Of a stretch of 24,596 bases of DNA, positions 1 through 7,813 are shown piece by piece. The DNA lies in the NCBI GenBank assembly GCA_036401755.1, contig DASWUD010000081.1, forward strand, positions 1 through 24,596. Direction: 5' to 3'. The translations under genes and the position numbers were made by a program. How positions within the stretch are numbered: the first letter of the stretch is position 1; the number at the start of each line of letters is the position of its first letter. The notes beneath the pieces were generated by a model. It saw only the letters and a program-made list of their open reading frames with translations, was not told the origin of the DNA and did not search any database. This DNA is from DASWUD01 sp036401755 (GTDB taxonomy: Bacteria > Pseudomonadota > Gammaproteobacteria > Thiohalomonadales > Thiohalomonadaceae).

Positions 1-828
1 CACCAGCTTGCCCTTCCCCTTGCCGCTGTACTGGATGGAGACGCGGGCGCCGATGCGCTCGCCCACCTCCATCTCCAGGCGGCGCACGTCGGGGTCGACC
101 GGTTTGGCCTTGTGATCGGCCCCGGCGGGGGCGCTCAGCAGGTGCTTGACCAGCCGCTCGGTCTCGCGCACCGATAGCCCCTTGGCCACGATCTGGCGTG
201 AAGCCTGACTCTGCAAATCCCCCTCCAGGGAGAGCAGGGCGCGGGCGTGGCCCATCTCCAGGTCGCCGTTCTCCACCAGCTTCTTCACATCGTCGCGCAA
301 GGCGAGCAGACGCAGCAGATTACTGACAGCGGCGCGCGAGCGCCCCACCGCATCGGCGGTCTGCTGGTGGGTCATGCCGAATTCGTCGATAAGGCGCTGC
401 AGGGCGTGCGCCTCCTCCAGCGGGTTGAGCTCTTCGCGCTGGATGTTCTCGATGAGCGCCATCGCCATCGCCGCCTGATCGGGTACATCGCGCACCACAG
501 CGGGGATCTCGTGCAGCCCGGCCATCTGCGCGGCGCGCCAGCGCCGTTCGCCAGCGATGATCTCGTAACGGTTGGGACCGATGGGGCGCACCACGATGGG
601 CTGCACCACCCCCTGGGCACGGATCGAACTGGCCAGGTCCTCCAGGGTGTCAGGGTGCATGTCGACGCGCGGCTGATACTTGCCGCGCTGCATCAGGTCC
701 ACTGCCAGGTTGCGCAGATCGCCGTCAGCGCGGCTGCCCGCTGGCGTGTCACTGCCGCTATCGACGGCCACGCTGGCGCCCAGCAGCGCCTCCAGTCCCT
801 TACCCAGTCCGCGTTTTTTCGTGCTCAT
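1..828 (-). CDS. parB: Chromosome-partitioning protein ParB (C-terminus cut by window edge)
   Basis: DNA-binding CTPase of the ParABS chromosome segregation system; it loads at parS sites, spreads along DNA and stimulates the ParA ATPase. The 276 codons present read without a stop from an ATG at 828 to base 1, so only the C-terminal dimerisation domain is incomplete. Visible features: the basic N-terminus with GLGKGLEALLG (residues 7-17, the ParA-contacting peptide), the CTP-binding box GERRWRAA (93-100), ENIQREELNPLEEA (127-140), and a helix-turn-helix around 153-174. The start lies 9 nt after the parA stop, with a GAGAG purine stretch between, so the two are translationally linked. I saw no parS palindrome in the window. 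The family assignment is very secure. Confidence 0.96.
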   Translation of the reverse strand, partial: MSTKKRGLGKGLEALLGASVAVDSGSDTPAGSRADGDLRNLAVDLMQRGKYQPRVDMHPDTLEDLASSIRAQGVVQPIVVRPIGPNRYEIIAGERRWRAAQMAGLHEIPAVVRDVPDQAAMAMALIENIQREELNPLEEAHALQRLIDEFGMTHQQTADAVGRSRAAVSNLLRLLALRDDVKKLVENGDLEMGHARALLSLEGDLQSQASRQIVAKGLSVRETERLVKHLLSAPAGADHKAKPVDPDVRRLEMEVGERIGARVSIQYSGKGKGKLV

Positions 829-837
829 CGTTTACTC

Positions 838-1638
838 TCAGTGGCTCTGCGCCGCAAGTGGCGCGTGCGGCTTGTCATAGCGGCGCAAGATCTCGCCGGC
901 CAGTGCCAGGTAGGCGACGGCACCACGCGAGGTGCGATCGTAGGCCAGGGCCGGCAGCCCGTGGCTGGGTGATTCCGCCAGCCGCACATTGCGAGGGATC
1001 ACCGTGCGGTAGACCTTGTCGCCGAAGTGCAGAATCAGCTGGCCCGAGACATCGGAGGCCAAGTTGTTGCGTGGGTCGTACATGGTGCGCAGCAGCCCCT
1101 CGATCTCCAGCTTCGGATTGACCGTGCTGCGGATCTGCTCGATGGTGCTGACCAGCGCCGAAAGCCCCTCCAGGGCGTAGTATTCACATTGCATCGGGAT
1201 CATCACCGAATCGGCCGCCACCAGTGCGTTGAGGGTGAGCATGTTGAGTGACGGCGGGCAGTCGATGATGATGAAGTCGTAGCGCTCGCGCACCTGTTGC
1301 AGCGCCTGGCGCAGCCGCTGTTCGCGCGCCACCATCATGTTCATCAGCTCCACCTCGGCCGCGGTGAGATCGCCGGTAGTGGGCAGAATGTCATAACCGG
1401 CGCTTTCGACATGCAAAATCGCCGCGGCGGCCTCCGCCTTGCCCGTCAGCACATGGTAACTGCTCTTCTCGAACGAACCCTTTTCGACGCCGCTGCCCAC
1501 CGTGGCATTAGCCTGGGGATCGAGGTCCACCAGCAGCACCTTGCGCTTGGTGGCGGCCAGGGAAGCGCCCAGATTGATGCAGGTGGTAGTTTTGGCCACC
1601 CCACCCTTCTGGTTCGCCATCGCGATAATCCTGCCCAT
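838..1638 (-). CDS. parA: Chromosome-partitioning ATPase ParA (Soj family)
   Basis: Deviant-Walker ATPase that binds nucleoid DNA in its ATP form and moves ParB-parS complexes; cytoplasmic. The 266-residue protein starts MGRIIAMANQ. The deviant Walker A is KGGVAKTT (residues 11-18) with signature lysine K11 and catalytic-loop K16; the A' motif is VDLDPQAN (37-44); the Walker B-like FIIIDCPPS follows in mid-protein. I chose the ATG at 1638 because GGAGAG sits 6 nt upstream and family members begin at this point; a GTG at 1674 would add 12 unlikely residues and overlap the rsmG stop. Position 15 is Ala where chromosomal Soj/ParA proteins usually have Gly. It lies 32 nt downstream of rsmG and 9 nt upstream of parB, consistent with one operon. 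Confidence 0.96.
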   Translation of the reverse strand: MGRIIAMANQKGGVAKTTTCINLGASLAATKRKVLLVDLDPQANATVGSGVEKGSFEKSSYHVLTGKAEAAAAILHVESAGYDILPTTGDLTAAEVELMNMMVAREQRLRQALQQVRERYDFIIIDCPPSLNMLTLNALVAADSVMIPMQCEYYALEGLSALVSTIEQIRSTVNPKLEIEGLLRTMYDPRNNLASDVSGQLILHFGDKVYRTVIPRNVRLAESPSHGLPALAYDRTSRGAVAYLALAGEILRRYDKPHAPLAAQSH

Positions 1639-1670
1639 ATAAAACTCTCCGCTTACGGGGCGATTGCCCC

Positions 1671-2309
1671 TCACTCCGCGCGTATCACGCGAATCAGGTG
1701 GCGCTGTTCGTGCGCCAGTCCCGGAACATGCAGTGGTGTGATCCCGGCCAGCCGGAATCCCTCGCCGACCGCTTCGGCCTCTGTGACGCTCCCCTTCATG
1801 GCGAGCACACTACCCTCCTCGGCGATCAGGTGCCCACAAAGGGCCAGGATCTCGGTGAGTGCAGCGAAGGCACGGGCGATGACGGTATCGAACGGCTCTG
1901 GCGGCCGGTACTCCTCGACGCGGGAATGTACCACAGTTACGTTCTCCAGCCCCAGCGAAGCCTTGGCCTGAACCAGGAAACGGGTCTTCTTGCCGTTGCT
2001 GTCGAGCAGCACAAAGTGGCGCTCGGGGAAGAGGATGGCGAGGGGAATGCCCGGCAGGCCGGCACCGGTCCCCACGTCGATGATACGCCGGCCGGTCAGG
2101 TGCGGGCCCACCGCCAGGCTGTCGAGAAGGTGGCGTGTCACCATCTCGGCCGGGTCGCGCACTGCGGTGAGGTTGTAGGCCTGGTTCCACTTGGCGAGCA
2201 GGGCAATATAGTCGAGCAGCTTGTCGATGGCCTCGGGCGGCAGCACCAGCTCCAACTCGGCACAGCCGCCGGTAAGCCGCTCACGCAGCTGGGCAGGAGT
2301 GGCCGCCAT
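1671..2309 (-). CDS. rsmG: 16S rRNA (guanine-N7) methyltransferase RsmG (GidB)
   Basis: SAM-dependent enzyme that methylates N7 of G527 in the 530 loop of 16S rRNA; loss is known to give low-level streptomycin resistance in several bacteria. The 212-residue product matches the family length (E. coli 207). The SAM-binding glycine loop is IIDVGTGAGLPGIP (about 76-89), followed by the acidic LLDSNGKK strand end (about 101-108) and the RAFA segment typical of GidB. The ATG at 2309 overlaps the TGA of mnmG by one base (TGATG), which fixes this start and implies coupled translation. A much longer in-frame extension is open upstream but lies inside mnmG in another frame and is not real. Confidence 0.97.
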   Translation of the reverse strand: MAATPAQLRERLTGGCAELELVLPPEAIDKLLDYIALLAKWNQAYNLTAVRDPAEMVTRHLLDSLAVGPHLTGRRIIDVGTGAGLPGIPLAILFPERHFVLLDSNGKKTRFLVQAKASLGLENVTVVHSRVEEYRPPEPFDTVIARAFAALTEILALCGHLIAEEGSVLAMKGSVTEAEAVGEGFRLAGITPLHVPGLAHEQRHLIRVIRAE

Positions 2310-4204
2310 CAGCAGACCTTGCGCCCTTCGCGCTTTTTCAAGTGGACCAGCAACAGCGAGATGGCCGCCGGGGTAATGCCGGGCAGGCGCGCCGCCTGGC
2401 CGATGCTCTCCGGCTTGGCGCGGTTGAGCTTCTCGCACACCTCCCTGGAGAGGCCGCTCACCGCGGCGTAGTCGAGGTCGGCCGGCAGCTTCTGCTGCTC
2501 CAGACGGCGATGGCGCTCGATCTCCTCCTGCTGGCGGTCGATATAGCCGGCATATTTCGCCTGAATTTCCAGTTGTTCGGCGATGATGGGATCTTTTTCT
2601 CCCTCGATGCCTGCTAATCTCATCAAATCGGCGTAACTGACGTCGGGACGGCGTAGCAGCTCCTCCAGGCGGTATTCGCGCGCCAGCGGGCCACCAAAGA
2701 CGCGCTCCGCCGCGACGGTATCCACCTGCGTTGGACGCAGCCAGGTATCGCGCATTCGCTGCTGTTCGCACACGATCGCCTCCTGTTTGGCCTCGAAGGC
2801 CGCCCAGCGCACATCGTCCACCACCCCCAGCTCGCGACCCTTGGGGGTGAGGCGCAGGTCGGCGTTGTCCTCGCGCAGCAGCAGGCGGTACTCGGCGCGG
2901 CTGGTGAACATGCGGTAGGGTTCGCTGGTGCCGCGGGTGATCAGGTCATCGACCAAAACGCCGAGGTAGGCCTCATCGCGCATGGGCGACCAAGGGTCGC
3001 GTCCCTGTACATGGAGCCCGGCGTTGATACCGGCCAGGATCCCCTGTGCTGCCGCCTCCTCGTAGCCGGTGGTGCCGTTGATCTGGCCGGCGAAGAACAG
3101 GCCGCTCACGGTGCGCGTCTCCAGAGAAGACTTGAGGTCGCGCGGGTCGAAGTAGTCGTATTCGATGGCGTAGCCGGGGCGGACGATCTGCGCCCGCTCG
3201 AACCCCTTCATGGAACGCACCAGCGCATACTGCACGTCGAATGGCAGGCTGGTGGAGATGCCGTTGGGGTAGACCTCGTGGGTGGTCAGCCCCTCCGGCT
3301 CGACGAAGATCTGGTGCGAACTCTTGTCGGCGAAGCGCACCACCTTGTCCTCGATGGAGGGACAGTAGCGCGGCCCCACCCCCTCGATCACCCCGGCATA
3401 CATGGGCGAGCGGTCGAGCCCGCCGCGGATGATCTCATGGGTCTGCTCGTTGGTATGGGTGATGTAGCAGCTGATCTGACGCGGATGCTCCTCTACGCGG
3501 CCGAGAAAGGAGAATACTGGCACCGGCTCATCACCCGGCTGTGCCTGCAGCTGGCTGAAGTCGATGGTGCGGCCGTCGATGCGCGGCGGCGTGCCGGTCT
3601 TGAGGCGGCCGGTGCGCGGCGCGATCTCACGCAGCTGACGCGCCAGGGTGTTGGCGGGCGGGTCTCCTGCGCGCCCCCCCTCGTAGTTCTCCAGACCGAT
3701 GTGAATGCGCCCAGCCAGGAAGGTGCCGACCGTGAGCACCACGGCGCGGGCATGAAAACGCAGTCCCATCTGGGTCACCACCCCGGCCACATGCCCGCCC
3801 TCCAGGATCAGCTCGGTCACCGGCTGCTGGAACAGGGTGAGGTTGGGCTGGTTCTCCAGCGCCGAGCGTACCGCCGCCTTGTAGAGGATGCGGTCGGCCT
3901 GGGCGCGGGTGGCGCGCACCGCCGGCCCCTTGCTGGCATTGAGGATGCGAAACTGGATGCCGCCCAGGTCGGTGGCGTGGGCCATCAGCCCGTTGAGGGC
4001 GTCGACCTCCTTGACCAGATGCCCCTTGCCGATGCCGCCGATGGCCGGGTTGCAGCTCATCTGCCCGAGGGTCTCGATGTTGTGGGTGAGCAGCAGGGTG
4101 CGCAGCCCCATGCGCGCAGCGGCAAGCGCGGCCTCGGTGCCGGCATGACCGCCACCGACCACGATAACCTCGAACTGTTCCGGATAATTCACGCTGCACA
4201 CCAC
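2309..4204 (-). CDS. mnmG: tRNA uridine-5-carboxymethylaminomethyl modification enzyme MnmG (GidA)
   Basis: FAD- and folate-dependent enzyme that, together with MnmE, installs the cmnm5 group on wobble uridine 34 of several tRNAs. The protein has 631 residues (E. coli 629). The N-terminal FAD dinucleotide fold GGGHAG is at 17-22; the family signature around MSCNPAIGGIGKGHLVKEVDALNG is spread over about residues 49-72; the C-terminal helical MnmE/tRNA-binding part contains KYAGYIDRQ. No ATG is available: GTG codons at 4204, 4201 and 4192 are candidates and none has a clear Shine-Dalgarno, so the exact N-terminus is open by about four residues. It leads the mnmG-rsmG-parA-parB block. MnmE is not in the window. 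Confidence 0.97.
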   Translation of the reverse strand: MVCSVNYPEQFEVIVVGGGHAGTEAALAAARMGLRTLLLTHNIETLGQMSCNPAIGGIGKGHLVKEVDALNGLMAHATDLGGIQFRILNASKGPAVRATRAQADRILYKAAVRSALENQPNLTLFQQPVTELILEGGHVAGVVTQMGLRFHARAVVLTVGTFLAGRIHIGLENYEGGRAGDPPANTLARQLREIAPRTGRLKTGTPPRIDGRTIDFSQLQAQPGDEPVPVFSFLGRVEEHPRQISCYITHTNEQTHEIIRGGLDRSPMYAGVIEGVGPRYCPSIEDKVVRFADKSSHQIFVEPEGLTTHEVYPNGISTSLPFDVQYALVRSMKGFERAQIVRPGYAIEYDYFDPRDLKSSLETRTVSGLFFAGQINGTTGYEEAAAQGILAGINAGLHVQGRDPWSPMRDEAYLGVLVDDLITRGTSEPYRMFTSRAEYRLLLREDNADLRLTPKGRELGVVDDVRWAAFEAKQEAIVCEQQRMRDTWLRPTQVDTVAAERVFGGPLAREYRLEELLRRPDVSYADLMRLAGIEGEKDPIIAEQLEIQAKYAGYIDRQQEEIERHRRLEQQKLPADLDYAAVSGLSREVCEKLNRAKPESIGQAARLPGITPAAISLLLVHLKKREGRKVC

Positions 4205-4231
4205 TGGAAAAGGGCGGCTATTCTACGGCCC

Positions 4232-4246
4232 GCGCGCCCCGCGCGC
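4232..4246. repeat. Short GC-only inverted repeat upstream of mnmG
   Basis: GCGCGC, a CCC loop and GCGCGC form a perfect 6-bp stem inside the 92-bp gap between mnmG and the gene before it. There is no T-run on either strand, so it is not a standard terminator. On the minus strand a TAGAAT hexamer (about 4221-4226) just after it could be a mnmG -10 box, but no good -35 is visible. Function unknown. Confidence 0.35.
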
Positions 4247-4296
4247 TACCGCGAAGCCTGTGTGGGAAAGGTAACTGACGGTAATTCGTATCGCGG

Positions 4297-4989
4297 CTAA
4301 CTCATCGACAGTTTGCTGGTATCGATCTTCGGCTCAACCACCTTCTTGGGCTCCACCAGTGTCACCCCCGGCTCGGCCATGGAGAGGGCACTCAGATCAA
4401 CCTGCAGATTGGGCACCTCACGCCGCGGTGCCAGATCGCCGCCCGCCGCGGCCACGCTGAGATGGCCGGTATTGATGGCGGGCGCCACCTTCTCCTTGTG
4501 CTGTACCAGCACCACACCCGGCTCGGCCATCGATAGCGCACTCAGATCCACCTGCAGCGGCTGCACCACCTTGGGCGCGACTAGCACCACGCCCGGCTGA
4601 TCCACCTGCCACTGTGGTGTCGGCACAGTGGGACGATTGAGTGTGCTCGCTGGCGCTCCGGTGGGTTTGGCGGGGGCTGATTGCGGGCGCGCGGTGGGTT
4701 GCTGGGGTGCGTTCGTTGTTGCCGGCGGCCTCGCGGCAGCCTGGGGGGGTGTGGCGGCAGCATTGATCACCTCACAGACCGCACCGGCACTCTTCAGTGC
4801 CGCCTGATATTTCTGTGCGGTAGCCTGATCGAGCTGCGCCTTGATCACCACCCGCTTGCCCGAGAACATCGGCTCGACGCGCGCCGGCTCCACCTTGAAC
4901 AGCTTGGCGAGATTCAACTTCACCTGCTCGCGATCGGCACCCGGCACGATCACACCGCTAAAGGTGACGGCAAAACTGTTATCACTCAT
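4297..4989 (-). CDS. Hypothetical protein with L7/L12-like N-terminal domain and C-terminal repeats
   Basis: I cannot assign a function. The 230-residue protein has three parts. Residues 5-77 form a compact alpha/beta domain (FSGVIVPG, LAKLFKVEP, MFSGKRVVIK, KYQAALKSAGAVCEV); its AALKSAGAxxEV ending resembles the C-terminal domain of ribosomal protein bL12, a similarity I infer by eye. Residues 78-125 are a Pro/Ala/Gln/Thr-rich flexible linker. Residues 130-230 contain two near-identical 34-residue repeats (146-179 and 196-229) built on QVDLSALSMAEPGV, plus a third degenerate PGVVLV copy at 132-137. There is no signal peptide or membrane segment, so it is probably cytoplasmic. The ATG at 4989 has GAGGTG 6 nt upstream. 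It lies between the sugar dehydrogenase and mnmG on the same strand. Confidence 0.85.
   Translation of the reverse strand: MSDNSFAVTFSGVIVPGADREQVKLNLAKLFKVEPARVEPMFSGKRVVIKAQLDQATAQKYQAALKSAGAVCEVINAAATPPQAAARPPATTNAPQQPTARPQSAPAKPTGAPASTLNRPTVPTPQWQVDQPGVVLVAPKVVQPLQVDLSALSMAEPGVVLVQHKEKVAPAINTGHLSVAAAGGDLAPRREVPNLQVDLSALSMAEPGVTLVEPKKVVEPKIDTSKLSMS
4303..4404 (-). repeat. Second copy of a 34-codon repeat in the L7/L12-like protein gene
   Basis: This encodes residues 196-229 (QVDLSALSMAEPGVTLV, then a KVVEPKIDTSKLS tail). The first 16 residues match the copy at 4453-4554 at the protein level, with synonymous differences in DNA, so the duplication is old and kept by selection. Confidence 0.85.
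4453..4554 (-). repeat. First copy of a 34-codon repeat in the L7/L12-like protein gene
   Basis: This encodes residues 146-179 (QVDLSALSMAEPGVVLV, then a KVAPAINTGHLS tail). It lies exactly 150 bp from the other copy. A third, shorter PGVVLV element sits just N-terminal to it. Confidence 0.85.
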
Positions 4990-5063
4990 GGCACCACCTC
5001 ATTCATCATTCTGGCGTCGCCACCCAATGGTACGTCCCTTGTTCCATGTGCTCAACACTCCAT

Positions 5064-6188
5064 TTACTGCACCAACCGGTAAACGCCACCACGCGCCAGA
5101 TCCAGCAGATAGAGTTCGCCATCCAATCCCTCGGCAAATGAGCTGATATTCAGTCCACTCTCCAGCAACAGCGTGGCACCGCGCGCGGGATGTGCCGCAT
5201 CGAGCGACCACACCTTGCCGCTGCAGTAGTCGGCGTAGAGATAACGCCCCTGGAGTGCAGCGAGGGCACTGCCGCGATAGACATAACCACCGGTGACGGA
5301 GCAGCCCTCATCATGGCTGTATTCGGCCGCCGGCTCGCTCAACCCCTCACTCTTGCACCTGCTGTGCCGAAAGCAGTGGCGCCCTTCGCGCACATTCCAG
5401 CCATAGTTGCCCCCCTTGCGGATAATGTCGATCTCCTCCCACTGATTTTGTCCCACATCACCGGCCCACAGCTCACCCGTATGGCGATCGAAGCTCCAGC
5501 GCCACGGATTGCGCAAGCCCCAGGCATAGATCTCAGGCCGCCCGCCCCCCTGGCTGAAGGGATTGTCGGGCGGGATGGCGTAGGGCAGCGCGCCATCCAC
5601 ATCGATACGCAACATCTTTCCCAGCAACGTCTGGATATTCTGGCCATTGCCGTGCGGGTCACCCGCCGCACCGCCGTCACCTAAGCCGATATACAGGTAG
5701 CCGTCGGGACCGAACGCAATGCCGCCACCATTGTGGTTGCGATAGGGTTGCGCCACTTCGAGGATGTGCTGAGCAGAGCTGCGGTCGAGGCGTTTGCCAT
5801 CGGCCGTGGTGGTGTAACGCGCGATCACCGAAACCAATGGCGAGCCGCTGCGCGTGTAGGAGAAAAACAGGGTGCGGTTGCTGGCGAATTGGGGGTGGAG
5901 TGCAATACCCAGGAGGCCGGCTTCGGTGGGTCGGGATTCTACTTTATCGCGCAGATCGGCAAATTCGCTGCTGGTCGCCTCGGCTCCGACGCCTTCGACC
6001 AACACGATGCGGCCACGTTTTTCGACCACCAGCCATCGCGGCTGCTCGCCCGACCCGAGCTGCACCATTGCCACAGGCTGCTGAAAGCTTATAGTCGGAA
6101 AAAGCGGCGCAACGCCAATGGCATGGGCGTTAGCGCACGCCGTAAGCATGGCCCAGATCAGGGCGACAGCAACTGGAAGCGAACGCAT
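5064..6188 (-). CDS. Exported PQQ-dependent sugar dehydrogenase (YliI/GDH-like beta-propeller)
   Basis: Member of the soluble PQQ glucose/sorbosone dehydrogenase family, which oxidises aldoses outside the cytoplasm. At 374 residues it is close to E. coli YliI (371). Motifs: EAGLLGIALHPQF (89-101), YRNHNGGGIAFGPDG (149-163) with the probable catalytic His152, YIGLGDGG (166-173), LRIDVDG (193-199), YAWGLRNPWRWSFD (221-234), and a four-cysteine set C272, C278, C296, C322 that could form two disulfides. The signal sequence can be read either as Sec/SPase I (AHA before residue 24) or as a lipoprotein with lipobox LTAC at C18. The ATG at 6188 has AAGGGG upstream, inside a hairpin. No PQQ biosynthesis genes are in the window and the true substrate is unknown. 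Confidence 0.9.
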   Translation of the reverse strand: MRSLPVAVALIWAMLTACANAHAIGVAPLFPTISFQQPVAMVQLGSGEQPRWLVVEKRGRIVLVEGVGAEATSSEFADLRDKVESRPTEAGLLGIALHPQFASNRTLFFSYTRSGSPLVSVIARYTTTADGKRLDRSSAQHILEVAQPYRNHNGGGIAFGPDGYLYIGLGDGGAAGDPHGNGQNIQTLLGKMLRIDVDGALPYAIPPDNPFSQGGGRPEIYAWGLRNPWRWSFDRHTGELWAGDVGQNQWEEIDIIRKGGNYGWNVREGRHCFRHSRCKSEGLSEPAAEYSHDEGCSVTGGYVYRGSALAALQGRYLYADYCSGKVWSLDAAHPARGATLLLESGLNISSFAEGLDGELYLLDLARGGVYRLVQ

Positions 6189-6189
6189 T

Positions 6190-6216
6190 GAGAGTTCCCC
6201 TTCAAGCGGAACTCTC
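6190..6216 (-). promoter_or_regulatory. Perfect 9-bp hairpin overlapping the ribosome binding site of the sugar dehydrogenase gene
   Basis: On the minus strand GAGAGTTCC and GGAACTCTC flank a 9-nt loop, and the helix ends one base before the ATG. The Shine-Dalgarno AAGGGG runs from the loop into the second arm, so folding would partly hide it. There is no T-run, which argues against a terminator for gshA. A translational control role is inferred only. Confidence 0.45.
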
Positions 6217-6232
6217 GCCAGTATAGCCCTGC

Positions 6233-7813
6233 CTACAATGTCTGCGCGAAGTAGCGCGCCAGGTAGTCGTCGAACGAGAGCGTGTCAGACCGTTCGATGG
6301 CGCGCTGTTTTTCGAGTGAATCGCGTGCCGCCTGTTCGAACTCCTGCATGCGTTCATCACTCACGGGAAGTTTGGTCAAATAGCGATAATAGCTTTGCGA
6401 GATGCGGCTGGCGAAGGCGTGAAAGCTCTCGTCATGGGCGCGCATCTCAGCCAGCATGCGCGCCGAAGGTGTCAAATCGGGATCGGCGATCTTGTTTCGC
6501 TGCTGCTGCAGCGCCGCAGCATAGGGTGTCCCCTCCAACCCTTCGTCCAGGCGCTGCACGATCGGAGTCAGCGCCGCGCACACCTCATCCGCCCAGTCGC
6601 GCAGCGCGATGGCCTTGCCACAGCGCATCAACATCAGACCCGGCTCGCGGCCGCGATGGGCGACATTCATCTCATTGCTGTCGATCTCGCTGCGCTCCTG
6701 CACAGTGATCAGCGGGCTGTCACTCAGCAGACAGTAGAGCATCAGCGCCTGCAGGAAATAGAGCTGTTCCTCGTCGACACCCAGTGGTGAGAATGCATTG
6801 ACATCGAGCGAGCGCAGCTCGATATAACGCACCCCGCGCCGCTTCAACGCCAGAGACGGTTTTTCATTCTCCTCCAGCAACTGCTTGGGCCGCACCGTGC
6901 TGTAGTACTCGTTCTCTATCTGCAGGATGTTGGCATTGAGCTGGCGATATTTGCCATCGACCTTGACGCCTATCGCCACATAATCACGACAGGGTGTGTT
7001 GATGGCGTGGCTCAGGCTCTTCACATACTCATCAAGGCTGTCGTAACACGCCTTGATACCGTGCTCGTTCTCCTCGTTGTTCTGGTAACCGATATTGCCC
7101 ATGCGCAACGAAGTGGCGTAGGGCTGGTAGTAGGTAAAGGCGTCGTACTCCTGCAGATTTCTCACTTGGCGGTCGGTCAGAAACGATTTGCACACGGCCG
7201 GCGAGGCGCCGAACAGATAGGGAATCAGCCAGCCAAGGCGCAACAGGTTGCGGATCAGGTCGAAGTAGCGCACATCGATGTAGTCGCGCAACGGACGCCG
7301 ATCGCCCTCGACCGCTTGCAGGCGGAGCCAGAAGGCGTCGCTGAAGGAGAAGTTGAAGTGGACTCCGGCGATGGTCTGCATCACCCGGCCATAGCGATAG
7401 CCGAGGCCGCGCCGGTAGACCGTCTTCATCTGCCCGGCGTTGGAGCTGCCGTAGCGCGCCAGCGGAATGCTCGACTCCCCCGCCACCACGCAGGGCATGC
7501 TGGTGGCCCAGAGGAACTCGTCACCCAGATGGCGATAGACGAATTGATGAATGTCGCGCAGAAAGGCCAGGGTCTGCTGCGGGTCGGCAAAAGGCGGGGT
7601 GATCAGCTCCAGCAGTGCCTCGGAGAAGTCGGTGGTGATCCAGGGGTGGGTAAGCGGCGAGCCGAATTCGGCGGGGTGGGGCGTCTGGGCGATACTGCCC
7701 TCCTGATTGACCCGCAGCGACTCCTTTTCAAGGCCGAGCTGGGAATCACGTAACTTCGCCCCCTCGCCGGGAGGCGCGAGCCGGGTCAGCACTGCTTCAA
7801 TGGCAAGGTTCAA
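6233..7813 (-). CDS. gshA: Glutamate-cysteine ligase, type 1
   Basis: Catalyses ATP-dependent joining of L-glutamate and L-cysteine to gamma-glutamylcysteine, the first and rate-limiting step of glutathione synthesis; cytoplasmic. The 526 residues match the gammaproteobacterial type 1 enzyme (E. coli 518). The N-terminal signature GLEKESLRV is at about 27-35, followed by ITTDFSEALLELITPP; RRGVRYIELRSLDVNAFSP and the NEENEHGIKACY region are also family-typical. The start is a TTG at 7813: no ATG or GTG lies nearby, the family alignment begins here, and AAAGGA (7824-7829) sits 10 nt upstream. The sugar dehydrogenase follows 44 bp downstream. gshB is not in the window. Confidence 0.96.
   Translation of the reverse strand: MNLAIEAVLTRLAPPGEGAKLRDSQLGLEKESLRVNQEGSIAQTPHPAEFGSPLTHPWITTDFSEALLELITPPFADPQQTLAFLRDIHQFVYRHLGDEFLWATSMPCVVAGESSIPLARYGSSNAGQMKTVYRRGLGYRYGRVMQTIAGVHFNFSFSDAFWLRLQAVEGDRRPLRDYIDVRYFDLIRNLLRLGWLIPYLFGASPAVCKSFLTDRQVRNLQEYDAFTYYQPYATSLRMGNIGYQNNEENEHGIKACYDSLDEYVKSLSHAINTPCRDYVAIGVKVDGKYRQLNANILQIENEYYSTVRPKQLLEENEKPSLALKRRGVRYIELRSLDVNAFSPLGVDEEQLYFLQALMLYCLLSDSPLITVQERSEIDSNEMNVAHRGREPGLMLMRCGKAIALRDWADEVCAALTPIVQRLDEGLEGTPYAAALQQQRNKIADPDLTPSARMLAEMRAHDESFHAFASRISQSYYRYLTKLPVSDERMQEFEQAARDSLEKQRAIERSDTLSFDDYLARYFAQTL

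Noticed and set aside
247..972. 241-codon plus-strand frame opposite parB/parA
   Set aside because: Antisense shadow of two certain genes.
3011..4300. 429-codon open frame on the plus strand opposite mnmG
   Set aside because: It lies entirely antisense to a very well supported gene, its peptide resembles no family, and such frames arise from GC-rich codon bias.
1..4300. parS or DnaA-box sites near parAB/mnmG
   Set aside because: I looked for the TGTTTCACGTGAAACA-type palindrome and TTATCCACA boxes and found no convincing match; the origin is probably outside the window.
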